From: Acidobacteriota bacterium
GTDB lineage: Bacteria > Acidobacteriota > Polarisedimenticolia > J045
Direction of reading: 5' to 3'
NCBI GenBank assembly: GCA_027001345.1
Contig: JALTMS010000689.1
Location: 1 to 9,257, forward strand
DNA length: 9,257 nt
Positions within the stretch are counted from its first letter, which is position 1. The number at the start of each line of letters is the position of its first letter. This document shows positions 1 to 8,739 of this stretch, one piece after another. The notes under the pieces are model-generated. The model was not told the DNA's origin and did no database searches. It worked only from the letters and a program-made list of their open reading frames with translations. Position numbers and translations under genes: made by a program.

Positions 1-65
1 AGAACCAGATCTCCGGAAATGTTCGTATTTAACCGAAATCGTTCACGCGCCGAGGGCCGACGGAG

Positions 66-652
66 TCAATTGACGGCCCCTCCCGGAACGAGAGCCACCG
101 GATCGAGACCTGCGCGCCGCAGCGCCAGCTCCCAGATGCGATCGGTGGGCTCGTCGAACACCAGCCCCGCCTCGCAGGGCAGCGGCACCCACGCCCCCTC
201 GCTCAGCTCCCACTCGAGCTGCCCCGGCGCCCACCCCGCGTAGCCGACGTAGCAGCGCAGACGCCCGGCCCCACGCTCGGCGAGGGCGGCCAGGCCGTCG
301 TGGGCGGTGATCAGCCGCACCCCGTCGGCCAGCATCCACTCGTCGTCGCTCTCCTCGCCGAAGACCGGCTCCTCACCGTGCAGCACCAGCAGGTGGGAGT
401 CTTGCTCGACGGGGCCGCCGAGGTTGACCTCGATCTCGGCCGGTCCCTTGTACTCCAGTTCCTGGTAGCCGAGGAACTCCCGCAAGCTCACGTTCGCGCA
501 GCGGTTGATCACCACTCCCAGAGCCCCCTCCTCGTTGGCCTTGATGAGCAGCACCACGCTGCGGTTGAAGTTCGGATCGACGAGCTGAGGCATGGCCACG
601 AGCAGGCCCGGCGCCAGTTCGGAGAGATTCGTCTGCGATCGCTGCTCGGCCA

Positions 653-653
<1 letters not shown>
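66..653 (-). CDS. yqgE: YqgE/AlgH family protein (UPF0301)
   Basis: The product is a small cytoplasmic protein of the YqgE/AlgH (UPF0301) family. Its biochemical role is not settled; the name AlgH comes from alginate regulation in Pseudomonas. At 195 residues it is near the usual family length. Family signatures are visible in order: LLVAMPQLVDPNF (residues 17-29), GALGVVINR (43-51), GGPVE (79-83) and GYAGWAPGQLEWEL (137-150). There is no signal peptide or membrane segment. I chose the ATG at 653 because an AAGGA stands five bases upstream; the in-frame GTG one codon earlier (656) is too close to that site. The start overlaps the stop of the upstream phosphoglycerate mutase gene (TGATG, one base shared), so the two are probably co-transcribed and translationally coupled. 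The family call is secure; the cellular function is unknown. Confidence 0.93.
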
Positions 654-2338
<1,685 letters not shown>

Positions 2339-2482
2339 CTCGTCCCCGCTCCCGGCCCCGCAACGACACCCTCTCGAGGAGCCGTGGGCAAAGCGGGATA
2401 ATCAAGGGTAGAGTAGCCTACCTCGACAATCTGTGGCAGTGGCACTTCCAGCCCCGAAACAAGACCGCGGGAAGGAGGTTTG
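2339..2482. promoter_or_regulatory. Divergent intergenic region between gpmI and the DsbA-like gene
   Basis: This stretch lies between two divergently read units and should hold promoters for both. The best -10-like hexamer on the plus strand is GATAAT at 2397-2402, without a convincing -35 at the right distance. TCGACA at 2423-2428 resembles a -35 but has no good -10 17 bases later. A short inverted repeat (GGTAG/CTACC, around 2407-2422) lies between them. On the minus strand no promoter stands out. Right-hand end: a very strong AAGGAGGT (2472-2479) serves the leader ORF. The assignment of individual promoter elements is speculative. Confidence 0.3.
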
Positions 2483-2515
2483 ATGCCCTGGCGCATACCA
2501 GGAGATGCTCGATGA
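2483..2515 (+). CDS. Candidate 10-residue leader ORF coupled to the DsbA-like gene
   Basis: An ATG at 2483 follows a near-ideal ribosome binding site (GAAGGAGGT, 2471-2479). It opens a reading frame of ten codons, MPWRIPGDAR, that stops at TGA 2513-2515. That stop overlaps the ATG of the exported DsbA-like gene (ATGA at 2512-2515), the classic arrangement for translational coupling. The binding site of the downstream gene, AGGAG at 2500-2504, lies inside this ORF, so ribosomes translating the leader could open or mask it. The peptide resembles no leader I recognise and has no run of a regulatory amino acid. The alternative is a chance ATG after a purine-rich stretch. The strong site, frame and overlap are seen; a regulatory role is inferred. 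Confidence 0.4.
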   Translation: MPWRIPGDAR

Positions 2516-3522
2516 TGAACAAGATTCGCAAGTGGTTCCCGCTGTTCCTGATCCTCTTTCTGGCCTTCCCGCTGACCCTTGCCGTCGGCGACGGACAGCC
2601 CGATGTGCTGGCCCGAGTCGGTGATCAGGAGATCACCAAGGCTCAGGTTCTCGAGGCCGCTGCCTCCCAGCTTGCCGAGCTGCGACAGAAGGAATACGAC
2701 GTCCTCAAGAGCGCTCTCGATCAGGTGATCGACGAGATGCTGCTGGGCAAGGCCGCCACCGAGAAGGGGCAGACCCTCGACGAATACATCCAGGCTGAGA
2801 TCGAGAACAAGGCCCCCCAGCCCACCGACGAGGAAATCCAGGATTTCTACAACAAGTACAAGTCGCGCCTCGGTGGCAAGACCCTCGAGCAGGCCCGTCC
2901 GCAGATCGTCAACCGGCTGAGCCTGATGAAGAAGCAGGAGCTGTTCAACCAGATCATCTCTCGACTGCGCAAGGCGTCGAAGGTCGCAGTTTTCCTCGAC
3001 CCACCGCGAGTCAAAGTGGCCGAGGCGGGTAACCCCTCCTGGGGCCCCAAGGACGCGCCGGTGACCATCATCGAGTTCTCCGACTTCGAGTGCCCTTACT
3101 GTGCTCGGGCCGAAAAGACCATCGAGCAGATCAAGGAGAAGTACGCGGGCAAGGTGCGGATCGTCTTCCGCGACTTCCCTCTCAGCTTCCACCGCCATGC
3201 CCAGAAGGCGCACGAGGCCGCAGCCTGCGCGGCTGACCAGGACAAGTACTGGGAAATGCACAAGCTGTTGTTTGCCAACCAGAAGGCCCTGGCCCCCGAA
3301 CAACTGGTCTCTTACGCCTCGCAGATCGGTCTGGACATGGACAAGTTCAATGCCTGTTTCAACAGCGGCTCGAAGGCCGAGGAGATCGCTGCCGACCAGA
3401 AGGCTGGAGCTGCCGCCGGTGTCACCGGTACGCCCGCCTTCTTCATCAACGGGCGCTTTCTCAGCGGCGCGCAGCCGCTGGAAGCCTTCTCCCAGATCAT
3501 CGACGAGGAGCTGGCTCGCTGA
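2512..3522 (+). CDS. Exported SurA-N-like / DsbA-family thioredoxin-fold protein
   Basis: Likely a periplasmic thiol-disulfide oxidoreductase or isomerase. The 336-residue product starts with a signal peptide (KIRK at 4-7, hydrophobic core about 8-24, cleavage probably near Ala24; no lipobox cysteine). Residues about 30-160 are a charged helical region starting VLARVGDQEIT, followed by an ALDQVIDEMLL segment, resembling the N-terminal domain of SurA-type chaperones but without a parvulin domain. Residues about 165-335 are a DsbA/Thioredoxin_4 domain: FSDFECPYC (189-197) with the CPYC active site, FRDFPL (219-224), and TGTPAFFINGR (305-315) with the cis-proline at 308. The start was placed at ATG 2512 because it begins the signal peptide and AGGAG lies seven bases upstream; the frame is open further upstream, but that part runs into the gpmI promoter side and does not look coding. 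It appears to be a single-gene unit ended by the hairpin at 3549-3578. The exact substrate is unknown. Confidence 0.9.
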   Translation: MMNKIRKWFPLFLILFLAFPLTLAVGDGQPDVLARVGDQEITKAQVLEAAASQLAELRQKEYDVLKSALDQVIDEMLLGKAATEKGQTLDEYIQAEIENKAPQPTDEEIQDFYNKYKSRLGGKTLEQARPQIVNRLSLMKKQELFNQIISRLRKASKVAVFLDPPRVKVAEAGNPSWGPKDAPVTIIEFSDFECPYCARAEKTIEQIKEKYAGKVRIVFRDFPLSFHRHAQKAHEAAACAADQDKYWEMHKLLFANQKALAPEQLVSYASQIGLDMDKFNACFNSGSKAEEIAADQKAGAAAGVTGTPAFFINGRFLSGAQPLEAFSQIIDEELAR

Positions 3523-3548
3523 CACCGCCGTCGAAACGAGTTTTTCGA

Positions 3549-3578
3549 GGGGCAGCGGCCATCGGCGGTCGCTGCCCC
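3549..3578 (+). terminator. Hairpin terminator after the DsbA-like gene
   Basis: A 12-pair stem (GGGGCAGCGGCC against GGTCGCTGCCCC, one G-U pair) encloses a six-base loop, 26 bases after the stop codon of the DsbA-like gene. The first nine pairs are perfect and GC-rich. The tail that follows (GTCTGTATTC) is only moderately T-rich, so termination may be incomplete or Rho-assisted. On the other strand the hairpin would be followed by A residues, which argues for plus-strand use. Confidence 0.65.
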
Positions 3579-3602
3579 GTCTGTATTCGCAAGCGGCTCA
3601 TG

Positions 3603-3608
3603 CATAAT
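3603..3608 (+). promoter_or_regulatory. Possible -10 element for the pdh leader transcript
   Basis: CATAAT matches the TATAAT consensus at five of six positions. It sits just after the terminator of the previous gene and upstream of the palindrome at 3617-3634 and of all pdh leader features, where a promoter is expected. No good -35 hexamer lies 16-18 bases upstream (TCTGTA at 3580-3585 is poor), so this is a weak call. Confidence 0.25.
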
Positions 3609-3616
3609 TCGAGTCA

Positions 3617-3634
3617 GGATCCGCGGTCGGATCC
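3617..3634 (+). promoter_or_regulatory. Perfect 7-4-7 palindrome, operator or hairpin candidate
   Basis: GGATCCG (3617-3623) and CGGATCC (3628-3634) are exact reverse complements separated by CGGT. The site begins nine bases after the possible -10 element, a position typical of a repressor operator, and could also fold as a hairpin at the 5' end of the mRNA. It does not match the E. coli PdhR operator as I know it. No T-run follows, so it is not a terminator. The palindrome is seen; its use is inferred. Confidence 0.4.
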
Positions 3635-3683
3635 CCCTCACCCGAGAGTAACTGACTAACTAGCCCGACAAGGAGCACTCGGC

Positions 3684-3893
3684 ATGCCATCGCTCACCAT
3701 CTCGGTCCGGCAGCCTTGCGGAAGCTCGCGCCTGGACCGAGCGCTTTGCTCCGCGCGCGCTGGCCGTGTAGCCTCGGAAGGGTCTTCCGAGGCCCTTCCG
3801 TTCGCCGCGACCGTCGGCAGTGATCTCCTACCGCGGTTTTTCCTCCATCCGACCGGCCGGAGGACCGTTTCGCCCCCAGGGAGCCTGCGCTAG
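3684..3893 (+). CDS. Candidate 69-residue upstream ORF abutting pdhA
   Basis: An ATG at 3684 follows AAGGAG (3670-3675) with an eight-base spacer, which is a better ribosome binding site than that of several accepted genes here. The frame runs 69 codons and ends with TAG directly against the pdhA ATG (TAGATG), so terminating ribosomes could restart on pdhA. The product (starting MPSLTISVRQ, rich in Ser, Arg and Pro) matches no family I know and has no signal peptide or domain. By my count about three quarters of its codons end in G or C, which looks lower than in the neighbouring genes, so codon use gives only weak support for coding. Stops in all three frames lie just upstream (3649-3663). 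It may be a real small protein, a regulatory upstream ORF, or a chance frame across a structured leader. Confidence 0.35.
   Translation: MPSLTISVRQPCGSSRLDRALCSARAGRVASEGSSEALPFAATVGSDLLPRFFLHPTGRRTVSPPGSLR
3701..3800 (+). promoter_or_regulatory. Structured mRNA leader with alternative hairpins before pdhA
   Basis: Three stems can be drawn by eye. Stem 1 pairs CTCGGTCC (3701-3708) with GGACCGAG (3734-3741), eight pairs around a 25-base loop. Stem 2 pairs GCCTCGGAAG (3771-3780) with CTTCCGAGGC (3784-3793), ten perfect pairs around GGT. Stem 3 pairs CGGAAGGG (3775-3782) with CCCTTCCG (3793-3800) and cannot form together with stem 2. Further on, a T5 tract (3837-3841) follows a weak CCGCG/CGCGG pairing. 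Mutually exclusive stems are the usual design of attenuators and riboswitch-like switches, but I match this to no known class. It lies inside the 69-codon ORF, so translation of that ORF could influence folding. Confidence 0.35.
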
Positions 3894-4982
3894 ATGCCTG
3901 CCAAGCAGACCTACAAGTTCTCCATCCCCCACCTGCGCATCCTCGACCAGGATGGGAAGGTCAACAAGAAACTCGATCCGGGCCTGAGCGACGAGGTTCT
4001 GATCACCCTCTACCGGCGCATGGTCCTGGCCCGGGAAGCCGACCAGCGCATGCTGCGCCTTCAGCGACAGGGACGGCTGGGTACTTTCAGTCCTTCCACC
4101 GGTCAGGAAGCAGCGGCCTGTGGACCGGCCCTTGCCATGGAGGAGAGCGACTGGCTCGTCCCTGCCTTCCGCGAACTCGGCGCACTGCTGATGCGCGGCG
4201 TGCCGCTGCACCGGGTTCTGCTGTTCTGGGGCGGCTTCGAGGAGGGCAACATCTTCCCCGGCGTCGAGCGCACGCTGCCGATTGCGGTGATCGTCGCCTC
4301 CCAGATTCCCCATGCGGCGGGCGTCGCCTACACGATGAAGTACCGCCGAGAGCCGAGCGCCGTGCTCTGCTTCTTCGGTGATGGCGCCACCTCGGAAGGC
4401 GACTTCCACGAGGGCCTGAATTTTGCCTCGGTGTGGAAGGCCCCGGTGGTCTTCATCTGTCAGAACAACCAGTGGGCGATTTCCACGCCTCTCGAACGGC
4501 AGATGAACTCGGAGACCGTCGCCCAGAAGGCCGTGGCCTACGGCATCCCGGGAATACGCGTCGATGGCAACGATCCGCTGGCGATGTATGCCGCGACCCA
4601 CGAGGCTCTCGAGCGAGCGCGGGCCGGCGAGGGACCGACGCTGATCGAGGCGCTGACCTACCGATTGATGATGCACACCACCGCCGACGATCCCAGCAAG
4701 TACCGCAGCGACGAGGAAGTCCAGGCCTGGAAGGACCGTGATCCTCTCCGTCGTATGCGCCGCCTGCTCGACAGCCGCAAGCTCTGGAGCGACACCGAAG
4801 AAGAAGCTCTGCTGGCCCAGGTCAAGGTGCAGATCGACGGCGAGGTGAAGATCTACGAGCAGGGCGTCCGTGCCAAGCCCGACGTTCTTTTCGACCATGT
4901 CTGGGCCGAACGCTACCCGGAAATCGAAGAGCAACGGGCGGCCTTCCTGGCCCGCCAGCAGGGAGGCGAGACGCATGGCTAG
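3894..4982 (+). CDS. pdhA: Pyruvate dehydrogenase E1 component, alpha subunit
   Basis: With the beta subunit this forms the thiamine diphosphate-dependent E1, which decarboxylates pyruvate and passes the acetyl group to lipoyl-E2. The 362-residue length fits the family. Visible features: QRQGRLGTFSPSTGQEA (56-72), a substrate-channel region typical of Bacillus-type PdhA; IPHAAG (138-143); the thiamine diphosphate motif starting GDG (162-164) and ending NN (191-192); and the phosphorylation-loop region HTTADDPSKYR (261-271). The wording is closer to Bacillus PdhA than to branched-chain 2-oxoacid E1 alpha, so pyruvate is the likely substrate, though a branched-chain or acetoin role is not strictly excluded. 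The start is ATG 3894 with AGGGAG ten bases upstream, directly after the TAG of the candidate upstream ORF. It is the first large gene of the operon. Confidence 0.94.
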   Translation: MPAKQTYKFSIPHLRILDQDGKVNKKLDPGLSDEVLITLYRRMVLAREADQRMLRLQRQGRLGTFSPSTGQEAAACGPALAMEESDWLVPAFRELGALLMRGVPLHRVLLFWGGFEEGNIFPGVERTLPIAVIVASQIPHAAGVAYTMKYRREPSAVLCFFGDGATSEGDFHEGLNFASVWKAPVVFICQNNQWAISTPLERQMNSETVAQKAVAYGIPGIRVDGNDPLAMYAATHEALERARAGEGPTLIEALTYRLMMHTTADDPSKYRSDEEVQAWKDRDPLRRMRRLLDSRKLWSDTEEEALLAQVKVQIDGEVKIYEQGVRAKPDVLFDHVWAERYPEIEEQRAAFLARQQGGETHG

Positions 4983-5955
4983 GATGAACATGGTCCAGGC
5001 GATCAATCTCGCCCTGCACGAAGAGATGAAGCGCGACGAGAACGTGATCGTCATGGGCCAGGATGTGGGCGTCAACGAAGGTGTCTTCCGCGTCACCGCC
5101 GGCCTTTACAAGGAGTTCGGCGAGCGCCGGGTCATCGACACACCGCTGGCCGAAAGCGGCATTCTCGGCACCGCCGTAGGGATGGCCCTCGCCGGCCTGC
5201 GGCCGGTGGCCGAGATGCAGTTTTCGGGTTTTTCCTACCTGATGATGGGACACCTCGAGGGGCACTGCTCCCGCTACCGCAGTCGGACCCACGGTCACCT
5301 GACCGTCCCCCTCGTGGTGCGGATGCCCTACGGTGGCGGAGTGCGCGCCCTCGAGCACCATTCCGAGAGTCGCGAGGCGATGTTCGCCCACATTCCGGGT
5401 ATCAAGGTCGTCATTCCCTCCGGTCCGCGCAATGCTCGCGCCCTGCTGACCGCCGCAATTCGCGACGCAGACACGGTGGTGTTCATGGAGCCCAAGCGGT
5501 CGTACAGGGCGTTCCGCGAGGAGGTTCCCGAGGAGAGCGAGGTCTGGCCGATCGGCAAGGCCCGAGTCGTGCAGGAGGGCACCGACCTGACCCTCGTCAG
5601 TTGGGGGGCGATGCTGCGCATGGCTCTCGAAGCCGCCGGCGAGGCCCACGCCCGGAGAGGCGTTTCGGTGGAGATCATCGACCTGTTGAGCATCTCGCCG
5701 ATGGACACCGAGACGATCCTCGACTCGGTGAAGAAGACGGGACGCTGCGTGATCGCTCAGGAGGCCCCCCTGCGACTCGGACCCGCCTCCGAGATCATCG
5801 CGCGCATCAACGACAAGGCCCTGCTCTACCTCGAGGCCCCGGTCGGCCGCGTCGGCAGCTACGATGTGGTGACCCCCTACTTCGGCCGTGAGCAGGCCTA
5901 TTTCCCCGGCGTCGATTCCGTCCGCCGGGCGATCGACGAAACTCTCGATTTCTAG
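4975..5955 (+). CDS. pdhB: Pyruvate dehydrogenase E1 component, beta subunit
   Basis: This is the beta partner of the E1 heterotetramer; it supplies the other half of the thiamine diphosphate site and the transketolase C-terminal domain that docks to E2. The 326-residue product shows VIVMGQDVG (24-32), DTPLAESGILG (55-65) with the catalytic Glu60, QFSGFSYLM (82-90), the active-site EHHSES (127-132) and the C-terminal domain with WGAM and IDLLSISPMD (235-244). I placed the start at ATG 4975, preceded by GGGAGG (4961-4966). The frame is open further upstream inside pdhA, but that extension does not resemble the family. The start overlaps the pdhA stop by eight bases, consistent with coupled translation and equal subunit supply. 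Confidence 0.94.
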   Translation: MARMNMVQAINLALHEEMKRDENVIVMGQDVGVNEGVFRVTAGLYKEFGERRVIDTPLAESGILGTAVGMALAGLRPVAEMQFSGFSYLMMGHLEGHCSRYRSRTHGHLTVPLVVRMPYGGGVRALEHHSESREAMFAHIPGIKVVIPSGPRNARALLTAAIRDADTVVFMEPKRSYRAFREEVPEESEVWPIGKARVVQEGTDLTLVSWGAMLRMALEAAGEAHARRGVSVEIIDLLSISPMDTETILDSVKKTGRCVIAQEAPLRLGPASEIIARINDKALLYLEAPVGRVGSYDVVTPYFGREQAYFPGVDSVRRAIDETLDF

Positions 5956-5966
5956 AGGAGGTCGCG

Positions 5967-7277
5967 GTGTTCAAGTTCAAGCTTCCCGATCTCGGTGAAG
6001 GTATTCACGAGGGGGAGATTCTCAAGTGGTATGTCCAGGAAGGCGAAGCCATCGCCGAGGACGCACCGCTGGTCGACGTGGAGACCGACAAGGCGGCCGT
6101 GACGATTCCCTCCCCCAAGGCGGGCAAGGTCGTACGCCTCGGCGGACCGGTGGGCGACACGATCGAGGTCGGCGCGATCATCGCGGTGATCGATGACGGC
6201 ACCGAAGAGGCTACTCAGGCGGAAGCGTCGGCACCGGTGCCTGATCAGGCACCGCCCTCCCCGGAGCCCGAAGATCCGGTGCCCGCCACACCAACCGCAC
6301 CCGCCGTGGCTCCCGCAGCGGCCGAGGCCGGCCTGGTTCGGGTCGGGCCGGTACCCGCCGCTCCAGCCGTTCGGCGGCGGGCACGAGAGCTGGGTATCGA
6401 CCTGCACCAGGTCCCCGGAAGCGGGCCCGCGGGAAGAGTCAGCAACGAGGACCTCGAGCGTTTCGCCGCAGGTGGGGCCAGCCCAGCGGCCACCCCTGCC
6501 GGTCCGGCGATCTCTCCGGCAGGCATCCCTTTCTTCCAGCTCGACCCCCTGCCCGATTTCGCTTCCCAGGGCCCCGTCGAGCGCGAGCCCGTCCGTTCGA
6601 TCCGGCGCAAGGTCGCGCGCAAGATGGTCACCTCGATGGTGGTCGTCCCCCACGTCGCGCTGATGGACGACGTGGATGTCACCGACCTCGAGGAGTTCCG
6701 TCAGCAGCGCAAGGCGGCCAGCGCTGCGGACGAAGCGGGAGCCAGGCTCTCCCTGCTGCCCTTCGTGGTCAAGGCGGTCACCGAATGCCTGGTGGAGTTC
6801 CCGATGTTCAATGCCTCCCTCGATCCGCAGCGGGAGGAAATCATCACCAAGCACTTCTACAACATCGGCTTCGCCGCCGATACGCCCCGCGGGCTGCTGG
6901 TTCCGGTGGTGCACGACGCCGACTCGAAGAGCATCGCCGAGATCTCGGCGGAGATCACGCGCCTGGCCCTCGGGGCCCGGGCCGGGACTCTCGCGCCGGC
7001 CGAGATGCAGGGTGGCACCTTCACCATCACCAACGTGGGCCCGATTGCGGGGACCCGGCTGATCCCCACCATCAACTACCCGGAGGTGGCGATCATCGGC
7101 ATGGGGCGTGCCGAGCAGAAGGTGGTGGTACGGGACGGTGAGATCGCGATCCGCACGATTCTGCCCCTGACTCTGACCTTCGATCACCGCATCGCCGACG
7201 GTGCCGATGCGGCCCGCTTCATCCGCCGCCTCGGCGAGTTGCTCTCGAGCCCCCTGACCTGGCTCCTGGAGCGCTAG
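5967..7277 (+). CDS. pdhC: Dihydrolipoamide acetyltransferase (E2) of pyruvate dehydrogenase
   Basis: E2 is the core of the complex: it carries the acetyl group on its lipoyl arm and transfers it to CoA. The 436 residues show the standard order. A single lipoyl domain spans residues 1-78 (LPDLGEGIHEGEI at 6-18, lipoylated Lys42 in ETDKA). An Ala/Pro-rich linker follows (about 80-125). The peripheral-subunit-binding domain, which holds E1 or E3, covers about 127-167 (PAVRRRARELGIDL, GSGPAGRVSNEDL). After a second linker comes the catalytic domain (about 205-436), with FTITNVGPIAG (352-362) and the active-site DHRIADG (406-412, His407 and Asp411). The start is GTG 5967 behind AGGAGGT (5956-5962), 11 bases after the pdhB stop. 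Having one lipoyl domain is common outside enterics. Specificity for pyruvate is inferred mainly from the E1 genes. Confidence 0.94.
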   Translation: MFKFKLPDLGEGIHEGEILKWYVQEGEAIAEDAPLVDVETDKAAVTIPSPKAGKVVRLGGPVGDTIEVGAIIAVIDDGTEEATQAEASAPVPDQAPPSPEPEDPVPATPTAPAVAPAAAEAGLVRVGPVPAAPAVRRRARELGIDLHQVPGSGPAGRVSNEDLERFAAGGASPAATPAGPAISPAGIPFFQLDPLPDFASQGPVEREPVRSIRRKVARKMVTSMVVVPHVALMDDVDVTDLEEFRQQRKAASAADEAGARLSLLPFVVKAVTECLVEFPMFNASLDPQREEIITKHFYNIGFAADTPRGLLVPVVHDADSKSIAEISAEITRLALGARAGTLAPAEMQGGTFTITNVGPIAGTRLIPTINYPEVAIIGMGRAEQKVVVRDGEIAIRTILPLTLTFDHRIADGADAARFIRRLGELLSSPLTWLLER

Positions 7278-7313
7278 CCTCCGAGCCGACGACGACGAGA
7301 AGGAGACACCACC

Positions 7314-8726
7314 ATGGTCATGGGAAGCCTCAGCCAGCAGACAGACGTCGTTGTGATCGGTGGCGGACCGGGGGGCTATGTCGCCGCCCTGAGAGCCGCC
7401 GACCTGGGCAAGGAGGTGATTGTCGTCGAGCAGCGCTCCCGCCGCGGTGGCGTGTGTCTGCTCGAAGGCTGCATTCCCTCCAAGACGCTGATCCACAGCG
7501 TGGAGATCGCCGAAGGCGCCCGTCACGGCAAGAACTTCGGCGTGCTCTGCGGCGAGGTGAGCATCGATATCGAGGCCCTGCGAGCCAACAAGGAGAAGGT
7601 CGTCACCGTTCTGAGTCGGGGTATCGACCAGTTGCTCAAGGCCCGGGGGGTCGAGGTCATCGAGGCCCGCGCACGCTTCGAAGGACCGCGCAAGCTGCAG
7701 CTCAGTGGAGCCGACGTGGCGGGCATCGAATTCCGTCACGCCATCGTGGCTACCGGCTCGAGCATCGCCCGGCTGCCGATGATGGAGGGCCTGGAAGTGT
7801 GGACCAGCCGGGAAGCTCTGGAGGTCAAGGAGATCCCCGGCTCACTGCTGGTGATCGGCGGCGGCTACATCGGCCTCGAGTTGGGCTTCGTCTATGCCGG
7901 CCTCGGTTCCAGAGTCAGCGTGGTGGAAATGCTGCCCTCCCTGTTGACCGGCGCGGACAAGGACCTGGTCCGTCCGGTGGCCAAGAGCGCCAAGAGCGCC
8001 TTCGAGGAGATCTTGCTCGAAGCCAAGGTGGGGGGGATCGAAAAGGGCGACGATGGCGGTTTCAAGGTCGAGATCGAGACCAACGGCAAGACCCTCGAGC
8101 GCAACTTCGACCAGGTGCTGGTGGCCGTCGGGCGCAAGCCCAACACGAGCGACCTGGGCCTCGAACGGACCGGCGTGAAGATCGATGAGCGGGGGCTGAT
8201 CATCGTCGATGACCAGTGCCGCACGGCCGAACCCTCGATCTACGCCATCGGCGACGTGACCGCCGGACCGATGCTGGCCCACAAGGCTTCCCGGCAGGGC
8301 AAGGTGGCCGCCGAGGCCCTGGCGGGGCACAACGCCGCCTTCGACAACCGGGCGATTCCCGCGGTGGTCTTCACCCGCCCCGAGGTGGCCTGGGCCGGTC
8401 TGACCGAAACTCAGGCCAGGGCCGAGGGCCGGCCGGTCAAGGTCGGGCGCTTCCCCCTCGCCGCCCTGGGCCGCGCACGCACCCTGGGCGGACCCGATGG
8501 CGCGTTCAAGGTGATCTCCGACCCGGACTCGGGGCTCCTGCTGGGTGTCGGCATGGTCGGTCCCCACGCATCGGAACTGGTGGCCGAAGGTGCGCTGGCC
8601 ATCGAGATGGGCGCCACCCTCGAAGACCTGGCCGCCACGATTCACCCCCATCCCACCCTCTCCGAGGGACTGTGCGAGGCAGCGGAAGTGGCAATGGGAG
8701 CGGCAATCCACATCACCAGCCGCTGA
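7314..8726 (+). CDS. lpdA: Dihydrolipoyl dehydrogenase (E3)
   Basis: This flavoprotein reoxidises the dihydrolipoyl arm of E2 and passes electrons through FAD to NAD+. At 470 residues it has the normal length. Visible features: the FAD-binding GGGPGGY (16-22), the redox disulfide in GGVCLLEGCIPSK (45-57; Cys48 and Cys53), VATGS (145-149), the NAD-binding GGGYIGLELG (182-191), the second FAD motif YAIGDV (310-315) and the C-terminal dimer-interface catalytic HPHPTLSE (444-451, His446 as the base). ATG 7314 was chosen because GAGAAGGAG (7297-7305) ends eight bases upstream; an in-frame ATG at 7320 is a less likely alternative. The gene is 36 bases after E2. Its place in the operon suggests it serves this complex, though it may also serve other lipoyl enzymes in the cell. 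Confidence 0.95.
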   Translation: MVMGSLSQQTDVVVIGGGPGGYVAALRAADLGKEVIVVEQRSRRGGVCLLEGCIPSKTLIHSVEIAEGARHGKNFGVLCGEVSIDIEALRANKEKVVTVLSRGIDQLLKARGVEVIEARARFEGPRKLQLSGADVAGIEFRHAIVATGSSIARLPMMEGLEVWTSREALEVKEIPGSLLVIGGGYIGLELGFVYAGLGSRVSVVEMLPSLLTGADKDLVRPVAKSAKSAFEEILLEAKVGGIEKGDDGGFKVEIETNGKTLERNFDQVLVAVGRKPNTSDLGLERTGVKIDERGLIIVDDQCRTAEPSIYAIGDVTAGPMLAHKASRQGKVAAEALAGHNAAFDNRAIPAVVFTRPEVAWAGLTETQARAEGRPVKVGRFPLAALGRARTLGGPDGAFKVISDPDSGLLLGVGMVGPHASELVAEGALAIEMGATLEDLAATIHPHPTLSEGLCEAAEVAMGAAIHITSR

Positions 8727-8739
8727 CGGGCCGCGCCCC

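Noticed and set aside
4870..4974. Upstream extension of the E1 beta frame inside pdhA
   Set aside because: The 35 extra residues do not resemble the family; ATG 4975 with GGGAGG upstream gives the usual N-terminus.
5952..7739. A 595-codon minus-strand frame across the E2 and E3 genes
   Set aside because: It spans the junction of two well-supported plus-strand genes and has the Asp/Gly/His-rich composition typical of antisense shadows.
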